From contig CAZYQW010000038.1 of the NCBI GenBank assembly GCA_964649825.1, positions 62,001 to 126,000 of the forward strand: a DNA stretch of 64,000 nt, given 5' to 3'. The first letter of the stretch is position 1, and each line of letters begins with the position of its first letter. The DNA comes from CAZYQW01 sp964649825. Lineage in GTDB: Bacteria; Planctomycetota; B15-G4; JADJEK01. This document shows, piece after piece, positions 57,286 through 64,000 of this stretch. The translations under genes and the position numbers were made by a program. Under the pieces are notes generated by a model. That model searched no databases and had not been told where the DNA came from. It saw only the letters and a program-made list of their open reading frames with translations.

Positions 57286-57984
57286 TCAGAGCTCTTCGCC
57301 GTTCATGTCGAAGTTCGCCAGGTTCGCCGAGAAATCGTTCTTCGGCGTCACCGTGAGCACCTGCCGGGTGGCGATCTGACCACCGGTCACCGGGTTGCGG
57401 CTCTGGCTCACCAGCGTGATCAGGATCGCGCCGCCGCGCGAATCGCGTTGGAAGACCACCTGCTGGACGCCGCGGCAGAGCACGCGTCCCGGGGTGGCGC
57501 CGGTCTGGTCGATGCGCATCAGATGCGTGCGCGGGAAGTCATCGGCGGCGCCGGTGCCGAGCCGGTAGATGAATGGGCCCGCCTCGTCCACGACCACCGA
57601 GTCGCCGACGGTCACGAAGTTCCCGACGGTCATGAACCGCAGTGCGAACGAGTCGCCCGCGACCACCGCCGTGGCCGGGTAGATCGTCGCCGGCGGCGCC
57701 ACCGTGGTCGAGTTGATCGGGTCCTCGATCAGCTCGCCGGTGCCGCCGTCGATGCGGAAGATCTGGACCGTCTCGTCGCGGACCGACGCCTCCTGCAGCT
57801 CGAGGTTCATGTCCACGAGCGCTCGCGCGCTGTTCGCCATCGACTCGAGCTGCGCGACGCCGGCCGTGGAGCCGCGCATCGAGCTCACGTAGCCCGAGAG
57901 CGACATCCAGAAGATCACGGAAAGGAGGGCGGCCGACATCGTGATCTCGATCAGGGTGAAACCGTGGGTGCGTTGGGTGTTCAT
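57286..57984 (-). CDS. PilW/GspJ-like pseudopilin (second cluster)
   Basis: The 232-residue protein has a prepilin signal, TQRTHG/FTLIEITMSAALLS, with Gly8 and Glu13 (+5). It is followed by a helix, then a beta-rich domain. It fits the PilW/GspJ group of minor pilins. It is 30 bases after the PilX-like gene and 169 bases before arfB. It is not closely similar to the GspJ-like protein of the large operon and lacks the repeat module. Confidence 0.75.
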   Translation of the reverse strand: MNTQRTHGFTLIEITMSAALLSVIFWMSLSGYVSSMRGSTAGVAQLESMANSARALVDMNLELQEASVRDETVQIFRIDGGTGELIEDPINSTTVAPPATIYPATAVVAGDSFALRFMTVGNFVTVGDSVVVDEAGPFIYRLGTGAADDFPRTHLMRIDQTGATPGRVLCRGVQQVVFQRDSRGGAILITLVSQSRNPVTGGQIATRQVLTVTPKNDFSANLANFDMNGEEL

Positions 57985-58014
57985 GCGAAGGAGCTCCGGT
58001 TCGTCGCGTTCGGC

Positions 58015-59853
58015 TCAGTTGATGGTCTTCACGCCGAGGTCCTTCAGCTCCCAGCCGAGGTACTGCGGCTTGCGGTCCTTCGGGAAGAAGGGCGGCGGCT
58101 GCTGCTTCATCTTCTCGTCGAACAGGGAGAACCCGCGGCGGAAGCCGTAGAGGAAGGAGCCGGAGTAGGTGACCACGGTGGTGACGGGCCGGCGGTACGA
58201 GATCAGCCCACCGAACCGGCGGATCGATGAGCGCCCGCCGTTGTAGGTGTAGAAGTCGTTCGTCCCGTCGATGTACGACAGGTTGCCGGCCGAGTTGTAG
58301 CCGCAGCCCTCGAGGGTGAGGCGCTTCTCGAGCGACAAGTACGCGCCGGCGATCTCCGCGTTCTGCGGCACGTCGGAGAGGAGGACGACGTCCTGCGACG
58401 CCACCACGCCGAGCACGGCGTCGCCGTCGTAGAACCCGTCGCCGGCGGCGGCTGCCACGCCGTATGGGCGCTCGTTCGCGAAGTACTCGACCGACGCGGA
58501 CGTCGGGATGACCTCGCTGGACGAGATCTCGGGGACGGTTCCGTAGTCCTCCTCGTCGACGCCTTGGAGGCTGTCCGAGTAGACGAGCTTCGTGGCCGGA
58601 TCGCCGTCGTCGTCGACGTAGCGGATCGAGCCGCTGACGTCGACGTTGCCGGTCGTCGCGAGCGTCGTCCGCGTCCCGACCTCTCCCTCGATCGTCGTAC
58701 GACGATCGACGCCGCCCTCCGACACGAACGTATCGAAGAACACCACGCCGAACTCCGGCATCGGGAGCCCGTCGACCTGGATCCACATCGAGGAGTTGTT
58801 CCCCTTCATGAGCCGGACCGACATCGTGTCTCCCTGGAACGTCACTTCCGAGTTGACGTTTCCCTCGACGCAGACGCCCTCGCAGGCGCCGGACGCGCCG
58901 ATGTTGAGACTCACGCTCGCCGTCTGATCCGAGCCCGACAGCTTGAGCTCGCTCGCCGCCGTGACACCGTTCATCGTCACCGTGTAGTCGACGTTCGCCG
59001 AGTTGAGCGCGACCGAGGTCGGGCTCGATCCGAGCGAGTACGCCTTCAGCGTGTCGTCCGGGTTCGACGGGTTCGAGGTGAGCGAGTCGGGGAGCGGCAG
59101 CTCGATCGGTTCCGCATTGAAGTTGTTGTCGGGATGCAGGTAGACCGTTCCCGACTCGGTGGCGCCGGCCGTGTAGGAGACGCCGTTCACCGAGAGCAGG
59201 CGGTTCGCGTAGTACGGGTTGGCCGTCATGATGAAGAGGTGGCCGTTCGTGTGGATCTCGCCCTCCGCCGGCTTCCCCGGGTTGACCGGCGAGCCACCGA
59301 GGCCGAGATCGTCCGCCACGACCGCCACGAAGTTGTTCGACAGCGGCGTGCCGTCGCGCACGTACTGGCGCACCAGCTTGAGCGAGCCGCGCCGCGAGCC
59401 GTCGCTCAGCGTGAACAGCGGCTCGAACATCCGCGACTCGAGGACGTACCAGCCGTTCGGCAGGTCTTCGTAGCCGGCCACCGGCGCGATCTCGTTCCCA
59501 TCGAAGTCGAAGTCGTTGGCCGGACGGACGGTGCGGACCCGGACCGCCTGGTTGGTGCTCGGGACGTACGCGACGCCATCATCCATCTCCGGGTCGACCA
59601 GGGCGGCGTTCTGGTTCAACGACAGCGACTCCGTCGAGTTCATGCTCTCGTTGATCACCGCGTGAGCCCGGCCGAGCGCCGAGTGCACCGAGAAGAGCGC
59701 GCGCACCGAGGCGCGCTTCTGAGTCGAGTCCGCGAGTTCGACGTGAGTGCGGCTCAAGAAGAGCGACGCTCCCGCGATCGCGAGAAACACGAAAACGACG
59801 ACCATGATCAGGGCAGTGCCCTTCTCACGATCAGGCTGTACATGATGGATCAT
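58015..59853 (-). CDS. PilX-like pilus-associated protein with large beta region
   Basis: The 612-residue protein starts with a short leader and a hydrophobic helix (KGTALIMVVVFVFLAIAGASLF, about residues 11-32). There is no Glu at +5, a pattern shared with PilX/GspK-type minor pilins. The large extracytoplasmic part is beta-rich, with NGWYVLESRMFEPLFTLSDG and HTNGHLFIMTANPYYANRLL. The middle resembles DUF4900-type pilus-associated proteins, but I am not certain. The ATG at 59853 follows a GGGAGAG stretch. It lies 37 bases after the PilV-like gene. Confidence 0.65.
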   Translation of the reverse strand: MIHHVQPDREKGTALIMVVVFVFLAIAGASLFLSRTHVELADSTQKRASVRALFSVHSALGRAHAVINESMNSTESLSLNQNAALVDPEMDDGVAYVPSTNQAVRVRTVRPANDFDFDGNEIAPVAGYEDLPNGWYVLESRMFEPLFTLSDGSRRGSLKLVRQYVRDGTPLSNNFVAVVADDLGLGGSPVNPGKPAEGEIHTNGHLFIMTANPYYANRLLSVNGVSYTAGATESGTVYLHPDNNFNAEPIELPLPDSLTSNPSNPDDTLKAYSLGSSPTSVALNSANVDYTVTMNGVTAASELKLSGSDQTASVSLNIGASGACEGVCVEGNVNSEVTFQGDTMSVRLMKGNNSSMWIQVDGLPMPEFGVVFFDTFVSEGGVDRRTTIEGEVGTRTTLATTGNVDVSGSIRYVDDDGDPATKLVYSDSLQGVDEEDYGTVPEISSSEVIPTSASVEYFANERPYGVAAAAGDGFYDGDAVLGVVASQDVVLLSDVPQNAEIAGAYLSLEKRLTLEGCGYNSAGNLSYIDGTNDFYTYNGGRSSIRRFGGLISYRRPVTTVVTYSGSFLYGFRRGFSLFDEKMKQQPPPFFPKDRKPQYLGWELKDLGVKTIN

Positions 59854-59890
59854 CGAGCGACTCTCCCGCGCTTGGGCACAGTTGTTTTGG

Positions 59891-60514
59891 TTAGAGATCC
59901 TGGGCACGGAAGCCGCGGAGGACGAGACGCGGAACCGCGTCGACCGGAGTCGGTGCGCGATAGAACACCTCGATGGCGAACAGTTCGCGACCATCGTCCG
60001 AGTCGTCGTCCTCGTAGCATCCGGCGATGAACTGAGGCAGCAACGTCCCTTCCGTCATGCTGGCGACGCCGCTGTCGGGAACTCCGTCGCCGTCGGCGTC
60101 GACGCTCGGCGGATAGTCGAGGATCGACGCCACGTTGTTCGTCACGCGCACGAGGAACGACCCGGCGAAGCCGAGGTTCGGGGGCGTGAACTCGAAGAAG
60201 AAGCCAGGCAGCGTGTCGATCTTCTTCGCCAGCGCGTAGAGGCTCGGCGGGTTCTGGCCGATCTCGGGATCACCGGAGAAGACGACGTCGAGATCGTCGT
60301 CGTCCGCGGCGGCGTCGGCAGACGTCCCGATCTGCAGGTTGAACATCGTCTCGAGGTAGTGCTGCCCGCGCGCCAGCACGAGCGTGTTCTCGCGATAGAC
60401 GCGATTCGCGGCCAGGCCGGTCATCATCGTCGCCGCGACTCCCATCGACGCAGTCGCGAGGACGACGGCCGAGATCGTGATCTCGACGAGGGAAAGACCC
60501 TTCTCGTTGTTCAT
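59891..60514 (-). CDS. PilV-like minor pseudopilin (second cluster)
   Basis: The 207-residue protein starts MNNEKG/LSLVEITISAVVLA, a prepilin signal with Leu at +1 and Glu11 at +5. A small alpha/beta domain follows with an aspartate-rich insert (ADAAADDDDLDV). It fits PilV/GspI. The ATG overlaps the stop of the upstream membrane protein gene (ATGA). Confidence 0.78.
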   Translation of the reverse strand: MNNEKGLSLVEITISAVVLATASMGVAATMMTGLAANRVYRENTLVLARGQHYLETMFNLQIGTSADAAADDDDLDVVFSGDPEIGQNPPSLYALAKKIDTLPGFFFEFTPPNLGFAGSFLVRVTNNVASILDYPPSVDADGDGVPDSGVASMTEGTLLPQFIAGCYEDDDSDDGRELFAIEVFYRAPTPVDAVPRLVLRGFRAQDL

Positions 60515-60939
60515 CGGTTGTTCTCCGGGAGCGGCTGCTCTTGCCGTTCGGGCAGGGGACCTGAGTACCGTCCGCCGGCGGCGATGAACGCCTCCAACGA
60601 ACCCTCGTCTTTGCCGATCACGAGACCACCCTTCCCGTTCGAATCGTCGACGAACTCGACCGGCGACGTTCCGAGCACCTTCATCCGCTTGTAGAGCTCT
60701 TTCTCGCTTCGTTCGTCGCCCGTGTCCATCACCGACGGCATGTGCTGCTGCCTCCATTGCTCCTTCTCCTCGTCGAGCACCGCGAGCCGCTCGTCGAACG
60801 AGCTCCCCGCCGACGTCTTCGGGGGCACGGCCGGTTCCGGCTTCGCGGGCTCGCGACCGCCCCCAGCCACGTAGATGAGGACGAGCCCCGCGGCCGCGGC
60901 CGCGGGTACGAGGTGGGAGATCGAGGCGCGTTCTTTCAT
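60511..60939 (-). CDS. Small membrane protein, first gene of the second pseudopilin cluster
   Basis: The 142-residue protein has one transmembrane helix near the amino end (LVPAAAAAGLVLIYVAGGG). A proline-rich linker and a helical, charged domain follow (FDERLAVLDEEKEQWRQQHM), then a short beta part. I do not recognise it. I prefer the ATG at 60939, with AAAGG nine bases upstream; ATG 60948 is the alternative. Its place suggests a role in anchoring or assembling the pilins encoded after it. Confidence 0.55.
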   Translation of the reverse strand: MKERASISHLVPAAAAAGLVLIYVAGGGREPAKPEPAVPPKTSAGSSFDERLAVLDEEKEQWRQQHMPSVMDTGDERSEKELYKRMKVLGTSPVEFVDDSNGKGGLVIGKDEGSLEAFIAAGGRYSGPLPERQEQPLPENNR

Positions 60940-61164
60940 GTCCGACATGCCTTTCACAGCGTCCTGAGCCAACGGCCCGCCGCGAGCCGGCTGGTCGTCG
61001 CACTCCTATCGTCCGCCGCGTCTCGGACCATTCCCGAGGCGCGGCCCCGTCCCGAGCCCTGGCGCGCTAACCGCTTCGCGGCCGTTTCGTTGCGACGACC
61101 GGAGCCGCGTGGAAGAAATCCCGCTCGCTCTCAAGCCGGTCGCGTCGGGAGGAACCGCCGAGCC

Positions 61165-61205
61165 GAAAAAAGAAAGAAGGGTCGGCGGACCGCCCGCCGA
61201 CCCTT
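61165..61205 (-). terminator. Strong intrinsic terminator on the minus strand, without an upstream gene
   Basis: A perfect 12-base stem, AAGGGTCGGCGG at 61177-61188 with its complement at 61194-61205, closes a five-base loop. On the minus strand it is followed by CTTTCTTTTTT (61176-61166), the U-tract of a Rho-independent terminator. No minus-strand gene lies to its right in the window, so it must end an RNA that starts between 61206 and 61463, or regulate the leader of the pseudopilin cluster. Confidence 0.8.
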
Positions 61206-61400
61206 GCCCCCGCGCCGTGCCCGTTCGGCGGAGGACCGTGCTTCACGGTGTTTCTTTTCGTCTCCGCCCGTACGGGCGGTCCGCAAATTCGTCGGCACTG
61301 TCCGCTGCTCCAAGCGGAAGTCACGCCGTGAACGGCGCTTCTGATCGCGTGAAGGGATCGCGAATCCGACGATTCGGAGCTCAAGGCAGGAACCGAGTCG
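61206..61400 (-). ncRNA. Candidate structured RNA ending at the 61165 terminator
   Basis: Five stem-loops precede the terminator: 61235-61249 (ACCGTG/CACGGT), 61264-61279 (CCGCCC-GTAC-GGGCGG), 61301-61318 (TCCGCT/AGCGGA, six-base loop), 61324-61337 (CGCCGT/ACGGCG) and 61361-61376 (CGAATC/GATTCG). All are perfect but short. The strand follows the terminator. The 5' end and the family are unknown. It could be a small RNA or a regulatory leader. Confidence 0.35.
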
Positions 61401-61463
61401 GAGCGCCTTTGGTAGCCTTTGCGATTCGTTTGCATCTATTGCGAAGCTATGAAGCGAGGAACG

Positions 61464-62846
61464 ATGACCTGGACTCGGCCCCCGTTGCTCCAACTCGCGC
61501 TCGTCCTTGTGTGCGGGCCCGGCGACGGCGCGCCGCGCTCGTCGGCCGGCGAGCTCCCGGAGGGCGTGGTGGCCACGATCGATGGAACTCCGATCGGCGA
61601 GCGCGAGTTCTTCCGTTTCGTCGGCCGCGAGTTCCACTCCGACGAGCCGGCGCGCGACCTGCTCGAGCAGATGATCAAGGAGACCGCGATCCGCGGGGCG
61701 GCCCGCGACCGCGGCATCGAGGCCTCGAACGAGGCGCTCGAGCAACGGTTCGCGCGCCTGGACGCGGAGACCCGCGAGAAGTCGTCGGGTCGATCGCTGA
61801 TCGACGTGCTGGAGGAGCGCGGGATCTCGCGCGCGCAGTTCCTCGAGGGGCTGCGTGCGACCCTGCTCTCCGAGGAGCTCGCGCGGCTCGAGTTCGGACT
61901 CTCGACGCGCGCCGACGTCCCGTACGAGAAGACCAACGTGTGGCTCCAGGACCTGATGCGACGCGTCGCCGTCGTCACCCGAGGTCTCGGCGAGGAGGTG
62001 ATCGCACGGGTCGACGGCGTCGCGATCACCCACGAGGAGTTCGGTCGCCGCTACTTCGACGATCAGTCGCCGCGCGGCACCGGCCGGAGCGACCTGCTGA
62101 CCGAGCTGATCGATACGCGCATCATCGAGAACGCCGCCCGCGAGAGCGGCGTCACGGCGATCGACGCGGCGATGGACGCCGCGATCGAGGACCAACGCCG
62201 GGCGATCGCCCGCGATCCGATGTACGCGGGCGTCACGTTGGAGCAGGTCCTCGAGAAGACGGGTCGATCGGTCGAGATGCTGAAGTCGAGCAGCCGGTTC
62301 CGCAATCGCGTCCTCGTCGAACGATTGGTCGAGAAGCGATACCCCGGCGACGGACTGCGCGAGTACTACGAGGCCCACCGCGACGTCTTCGACGAGAGCC
62401 ACGGGCCGTCCGTGCGCGTCAACGTCATCTTCCTCCGCGCCGGTCACACCGGCGCGGTCGTGAAGGGGTTCGTGCAGCGGCTCTACGAGGACGCCGAGAA
62501 GGAGCTGAACGCGCTGAAGGAGCGCATCTTGGACGGCGGCGCGTCGTTCGAGGAGCTGGCGCGGCGCCGCTCCGAGGAGCGTTCGCGCGACCGCGGAGGC
62601 GACATCGGCTTCATTCGCGGTTCGACGCCGCGACTCGGCGAGGTCGCGGCGGCCGCCTTGGCCGAGCCGCGCGACCACCATCCGATCGGCCCGGTGCGCA
62701 CGGTCGACGGCGTCTACCTCGTCGAGGTCACGGCGCGTCGGCCGCCGCCAGGCTTCGAGGAGATCGAGGAGGACGTGAAGAAACACGCCGCGGCGGCCCT
62801 GTTCCAGGACCTCCGCAGCCGGGTCGAGATCGAACGAAGGTTCTGA
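61464..62846 (+). CDS. Exported SurA-like chaperone with parvulin domain
   Basis: The 460-residue protein has a signal peptide and two SurA-N-like segments (GVVATIDGTPIGEREFFRFV near 31-50 and VIARVDGVAITHEEFGRRYF near 180-199), suggesting an internal duplication of the chaperone part. A parvulin domain near 310-420 has the motif RGGDIGFI and GPVRTVDGVYLVEV. It should fold exported proteins in the periplasm. I prefer the ATG at 61464 because GAGGA lies four to five bases upstream; ATG 61449 is an alternative. It starts a probable operon with two shell proteins and a rhodanese, 33 bases ahead of the first. Confidence 0.82.
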   Translation: MTWTRPPLLQLALVLVCGPGDGAPRSSAGELPEGVVATIDGTPIGEREFFRFVGREFHSDEPARDLLEQMIKETAIRGAARDRGIEASNEALEQRFARLDAETREKSSGRSLIDVLEERGISRAQFLEGLRATLLSEELARLEFGLSTRADVPYEKTNVWLQDLMRRVAVVTRGLGEEVIARVDGVAITHEEFGRRYFDDQSPRGTGRSDLLTELIDTRIIENAARESGVTAIDAAMDAAIEDQRRAIARDPMYAGVTLEQVLEKTGRSVEMLKSSSRFRNRVLVERLVEKRYPGDGLREYYEAHRDVFDESHGPSVRVNVIFLRAGHTGAVVKGFVQRLYEDAEKELNALKERILDGGASFEELARRRSEERSRDRGGDIGFIRGSTPRLGEVAAAALAEPRDHHPIGPVRTVDGVYLVEVTARRPPPGFEEIEEDVKKHAAAALFQDLRSRVEIERRF

Positions 62847-62879
62847 CGGAGCGAACGAAACGAGTTTCGGAGGTCGAGC

Positions 62880-63200
62880 GTGCAGATCGGCGAAGTGGTC
62901 GGGACCGTGGTCGCGACGCGCAAGGACGAGAAGCTGACCGGCTTGAAGTTCCAGATCGTCCGCGAGGTCGACGCCGGGAACCGATCGACCGGCAAGTACG
63001 TGGTGGCCGTCGACGCGGTCGGAGCCGGTCACGGCGACCGCGTCCTCTACGCGTCCGGATCGTCGGCCCGCCAGACGGCGGTGACCGACGGCCGCCCCGC
63101 CGACGCGGTGATCATGGCGATCATCGATTCGTGGGACGTCGACGGCGTGCTCGTCTACTCCGAGCAGCAGGCCGTCGAGCCGACGGACGCGCGGCGATGA
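62880..63200 (+). CDS. EutN/CcmL-type microcompartment pentamer protein, copy 1
   Basis: The 106-residue protein matches the EutN/CcmL family that forms the pentameric vertices of bacterial microcompartment shells. It starts MQIGEVVGTVVATRKDEKLT, the usual opening, then has VAVDAVGAGHGDRVLYASGS, with the conserved D-x-x-G-A-G-x-G-D-x-V, and ends with a strand and VYSEQ. The GTG at 62880 follows GGAGG. A second copy overlaps by four bases. No hexameric (BMC-H) shell gene or cargo enzyme is visible in the window. Confidence 0.92.
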   Translation: MQIGEVVGTVVATRKDEKLTGLKFQIVREVDAGNRSTGKYVVAVDAVGAGHGDRVLYASGSSARQTAVTDGRPADAVIMAIIDSWDVDGVLVYSEQQAVEPTDARR

Positions 63201-63466
63201 GGCTCGGACGCGTCACCGGACGGGTCGTCGCCACCGTCCGCTACGAAGGGCTCGAGGGAGTGAAGCTGCTCCTCCTGCAACCCCTCGACGACGCGCTCGA
63301 ACCGACCGGCGCGACGATCGTCGCGTGCGACGCCGTGGCCGCCGGGCCCGGCGACCTGGTCTACTGGATCGGCGGTCGCGAGGCGGCGCTCGCCCTGGAG
63401 CGGACGTTCGTCCCCGTCGACGCGACGATTCTCGGCCACGTGGAGCAGGTCGGCCGATCGGGCTGA
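63197..63466 (+). CDS. EutN/CcmL-type microcompartment pentamer protein, copy 2
   Basis: The 89-residue protein is a second EutN/CcmL paralogue. It starts MRLGRVTGRVVATVRYEGLE and has VACDAVAAGPGDLVYWIGGR, with the conserved D-x-x-x-A-x-x-G-D. It is about 40 per cent like copy 1 by eye. The ATG overlaps the stop of copy 1 (ATGA). Two adjacent, diverged pentamer genes are typical of planctomycete-type microcompartment loci. Whether they are part of a full shell cannot be told from this window. Confidence 0.9.
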   Translation: MRLGRVTGRVVATVRYEGLEGVKLLLLQPLDDALEPTGATIVACDAVAAGPGDLVYWIGGREAALALERTFVPVDATILGHVEQVGRSG

Positions 63467-63494
63467 CGTCGAACGAACCCTCGAGGAGACTCCG

Positions 63495-63818
63495 ATGGAC
63501 GAAGTGCGCGAACTCGACATCCACCAGGCGAAGGAGCGGTTCGACCGCGGCGACGCGATCTTCGTGGACGTGCGCGACCCCAGCTCGTTCCGCGCGGCCC
63601 ACGTCCCCGGCGCGCTCCACGTGAACGACGGGAACGTCGAGTCGTTCGTCGAGGAGACCGAGAAGTCCGGCACGGTGATCGTCTACTGCTACCACGGGAA
63701 TTCGAGCCTCGGCGGCGCCGCGTACTTCATGGAGTGCGGGTTCGCGGACGTCTACAGCATGTCGGGGGGGTTCGAATCGTGGCGCGGGGTCTATCCGGAG
63801 GAGACGGGCTCGGGGTAG
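63495..63818 (+). CDS. glpE: GlpE-type rhodanese (thiosulfate sulfurtransferase)
   Basis: This 107-residue single-domain rhodanese transfers sulfane sulfur to cyanide or thiols. It has the family's FVDVRDPSSFRAAHVPGALH, and the active-site loop CYHGNSS (Cys near residue 62) has the GlpE sequence type. A small GFESWRG helix closes the domain. It lies 28 bases after the second shell protein gene and is probably in its operon. A role in microcompartment chemistry is possible but unsupported. Confidence 0.92.
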   Translation: MDEVRELDIHQAKERFDRGDAIFVDVRDPSSFRAAHVPGALHVNDGNVESFVEETEKSGTVIVYCYHGNSSLGGAAYFMECGFADVYSMSGGFESWRGVYPEETGSG

Positions 63819-63822
63819 CCTT

Positions 63823-63855
63823 GCTGCTGCGCAGGGACTTCGCTGCTGCGCAGGG
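63823..63855 (+). repeat. Intergenic direct repeat, 19-base period
   Basis: GCTGCTGCGCAGGG occurs at 63823-63836 and again at 63842-63855. It lies just after glpE, in the last 182 bases of the window, where I see no gene. Confidence 0.7.
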
Positions 63856-63975
63856 GCGCTCGCGCTGCCGCTTGCGCGGGGCGTTGAACGCGCGTGGGGT
63901 CGATGGTGGATGCGGCGAGACGGCGGCGGAGCGCGTCGGGGGCTCTCCGTTCGCTCAGACAGTCCTCGCTGCGGG

Positions 63976-63992
63976 GGCTCGCTACGCGAGCC
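63976..63992. repeat. Small inverted repeat near window end
   Basis: GGCTCGC at 63976-63982 and GCGAGCC at 63986-63992 flank TAC. The seven-base stem has no U-tract, so it is more likely part of a repeated intergenic element than a terminator. Confidence 0.5.
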
Positions 63993-64000
63993 TCCTTGCT

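Larger units (their letters stand above)
60940..61463. other. Structured 524-base divergent intergenic region
   Basis: No protein gene is supported here. The region between the second pseudopilin cluster (minus) and the parvulin gene (plus) holds at least six stem-loops over 61177-61376, including a strong minus-strand terminator. A candidate small RNA or leader is described in the findings. I saw no tRNA, 6S, SRP or tmRNA signature. Confidence 0.6.

Noticed and set aside
61380..61440. GCAAAC and CGCAAAGGC on the minus strand, reminiscent of a c-di-GMP-I (GEMM) riboswitch, which often controls pilus genes
   Set aside because: The two pieces are only a few bases apart, leaving no room for the P2 hairpin, and the GNRA tetraloop and receptor are absent.
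63765..63785. GGTTCGAATC, a tRNA T-arm-like sequence
   Set aside because: It lies in frame within glpE (GGFESW), and no acceptor stem or anticodon arm surrounds it.
1..64000. CRISPR arrays, prophage, insertion sequences, tRNA or rRNA genes
   Set aside because: I found no regularly spaced repeats, transposase or integrase motifs, or RNA signatures in reading both strands. A tRNAscan or Rfam search would be decisive.

Overview
This is a GC-rich bacterial chromosome segment, densely coded, with no rRNA, tRNA, CRISPR array, prophage or insertion sequence that I can recognise. I infer Planctomycetota or a close relative in the PVC group. Four things point that way: a 69-residue small basic protein (44964-45173) that looks like the Verrucomicrobia/Chlamydiae/Planctomycetes family; a secreted protein with a YGTGCAGTGG-type domain (52892-53533); paired EutN/CcmL shell proteins (62880-63466); and many multi-domain secreted, FHA and kinase proteins. 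This rests on recalled family traits, not on a search.

Layout. 1-932 (minus): start of an ATP synthase operon (atpZ, atpI, 5' end of atpB). 1232-4162 (plus): ECF sigma factor, two-finger anti-sigma factor and a secreted protein with a duplicated domain. 4174-8585: coiled-coil lipoprotein, ndk, RqcH/NFACT-like protein, TPR lipoprotein, rnpA, yidD. 8567-30243 (minus): one nearly gapless run of 13 genes. Read from its promoter these are a double-FHA protein with a jelly-roll-like domain, a PilM-PilN fusion, a PilO-like protein, a PilP-position TPR protein, a GspG-like pseudopilin, a GspH-like pseudopilin with an inserted LamG-like domain, a 1717-residue GspK-like protein, GspJ- and GspI-like pseudopilins, a TPR/zinc protein, a parvulin, ScpB and a PpiD-like chaperone. 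30401-33241: a GspG-tail-like membrane protein and a divergent FHA-GAF-AAA+-Fis regulator. 33254-41486: an AMP-forming acyl-CoA ligase, a lipoprotein, two bacillithiol-type redox proteins, citrate synthase, M1 peptidase and a second ligase. 41505-49707 (minus): der, queE, an aminotransferase, the small basic protein, a SPOR-like protein, pdxA, a TPR/MA peptidase, a YkgJ-type protein and a Ser/Thr kinase. 49908-52742 (plus): a single-module Clp ATPase and a thioredoxin-like/HEAT protein. 52892-60939 (minus): two secreted surface proteins, ArfB and a second pseudopilin cluster. 61464-63818 (plus): a parvulin, two EutN/CcmL pentamer proteins and a rhodanese.

The most unusual part is 8567-30243. 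It has the assembly platform and a full set of major and minor pseudopilins, but no ATPase, GspF or secretin. Four of its proteins carry LamG-, concanavalin- or carbohydrate-module-like domains. The GspK- and GspJ-like proteins share a previously unremarked module (core V-x-I-D-x-E-L-I-x-Y, then R-G-x-x-G-T-x4-H-x-x-G-A-x-V) that I count seven times. I read the locus as a pseudopilus modified for binding or capturing glycans or other surfaces. That is a hypothesis.

Other points of note are a regulator of sigma-54-activator type whose GAFTGA loop is replaced, a cluster of stem-loops with an orphan intrinsic terminator at 61165-61376, a divergent bacillithiol redox pair, and an RqcH-like protein with ER in place of the usual DR pair.
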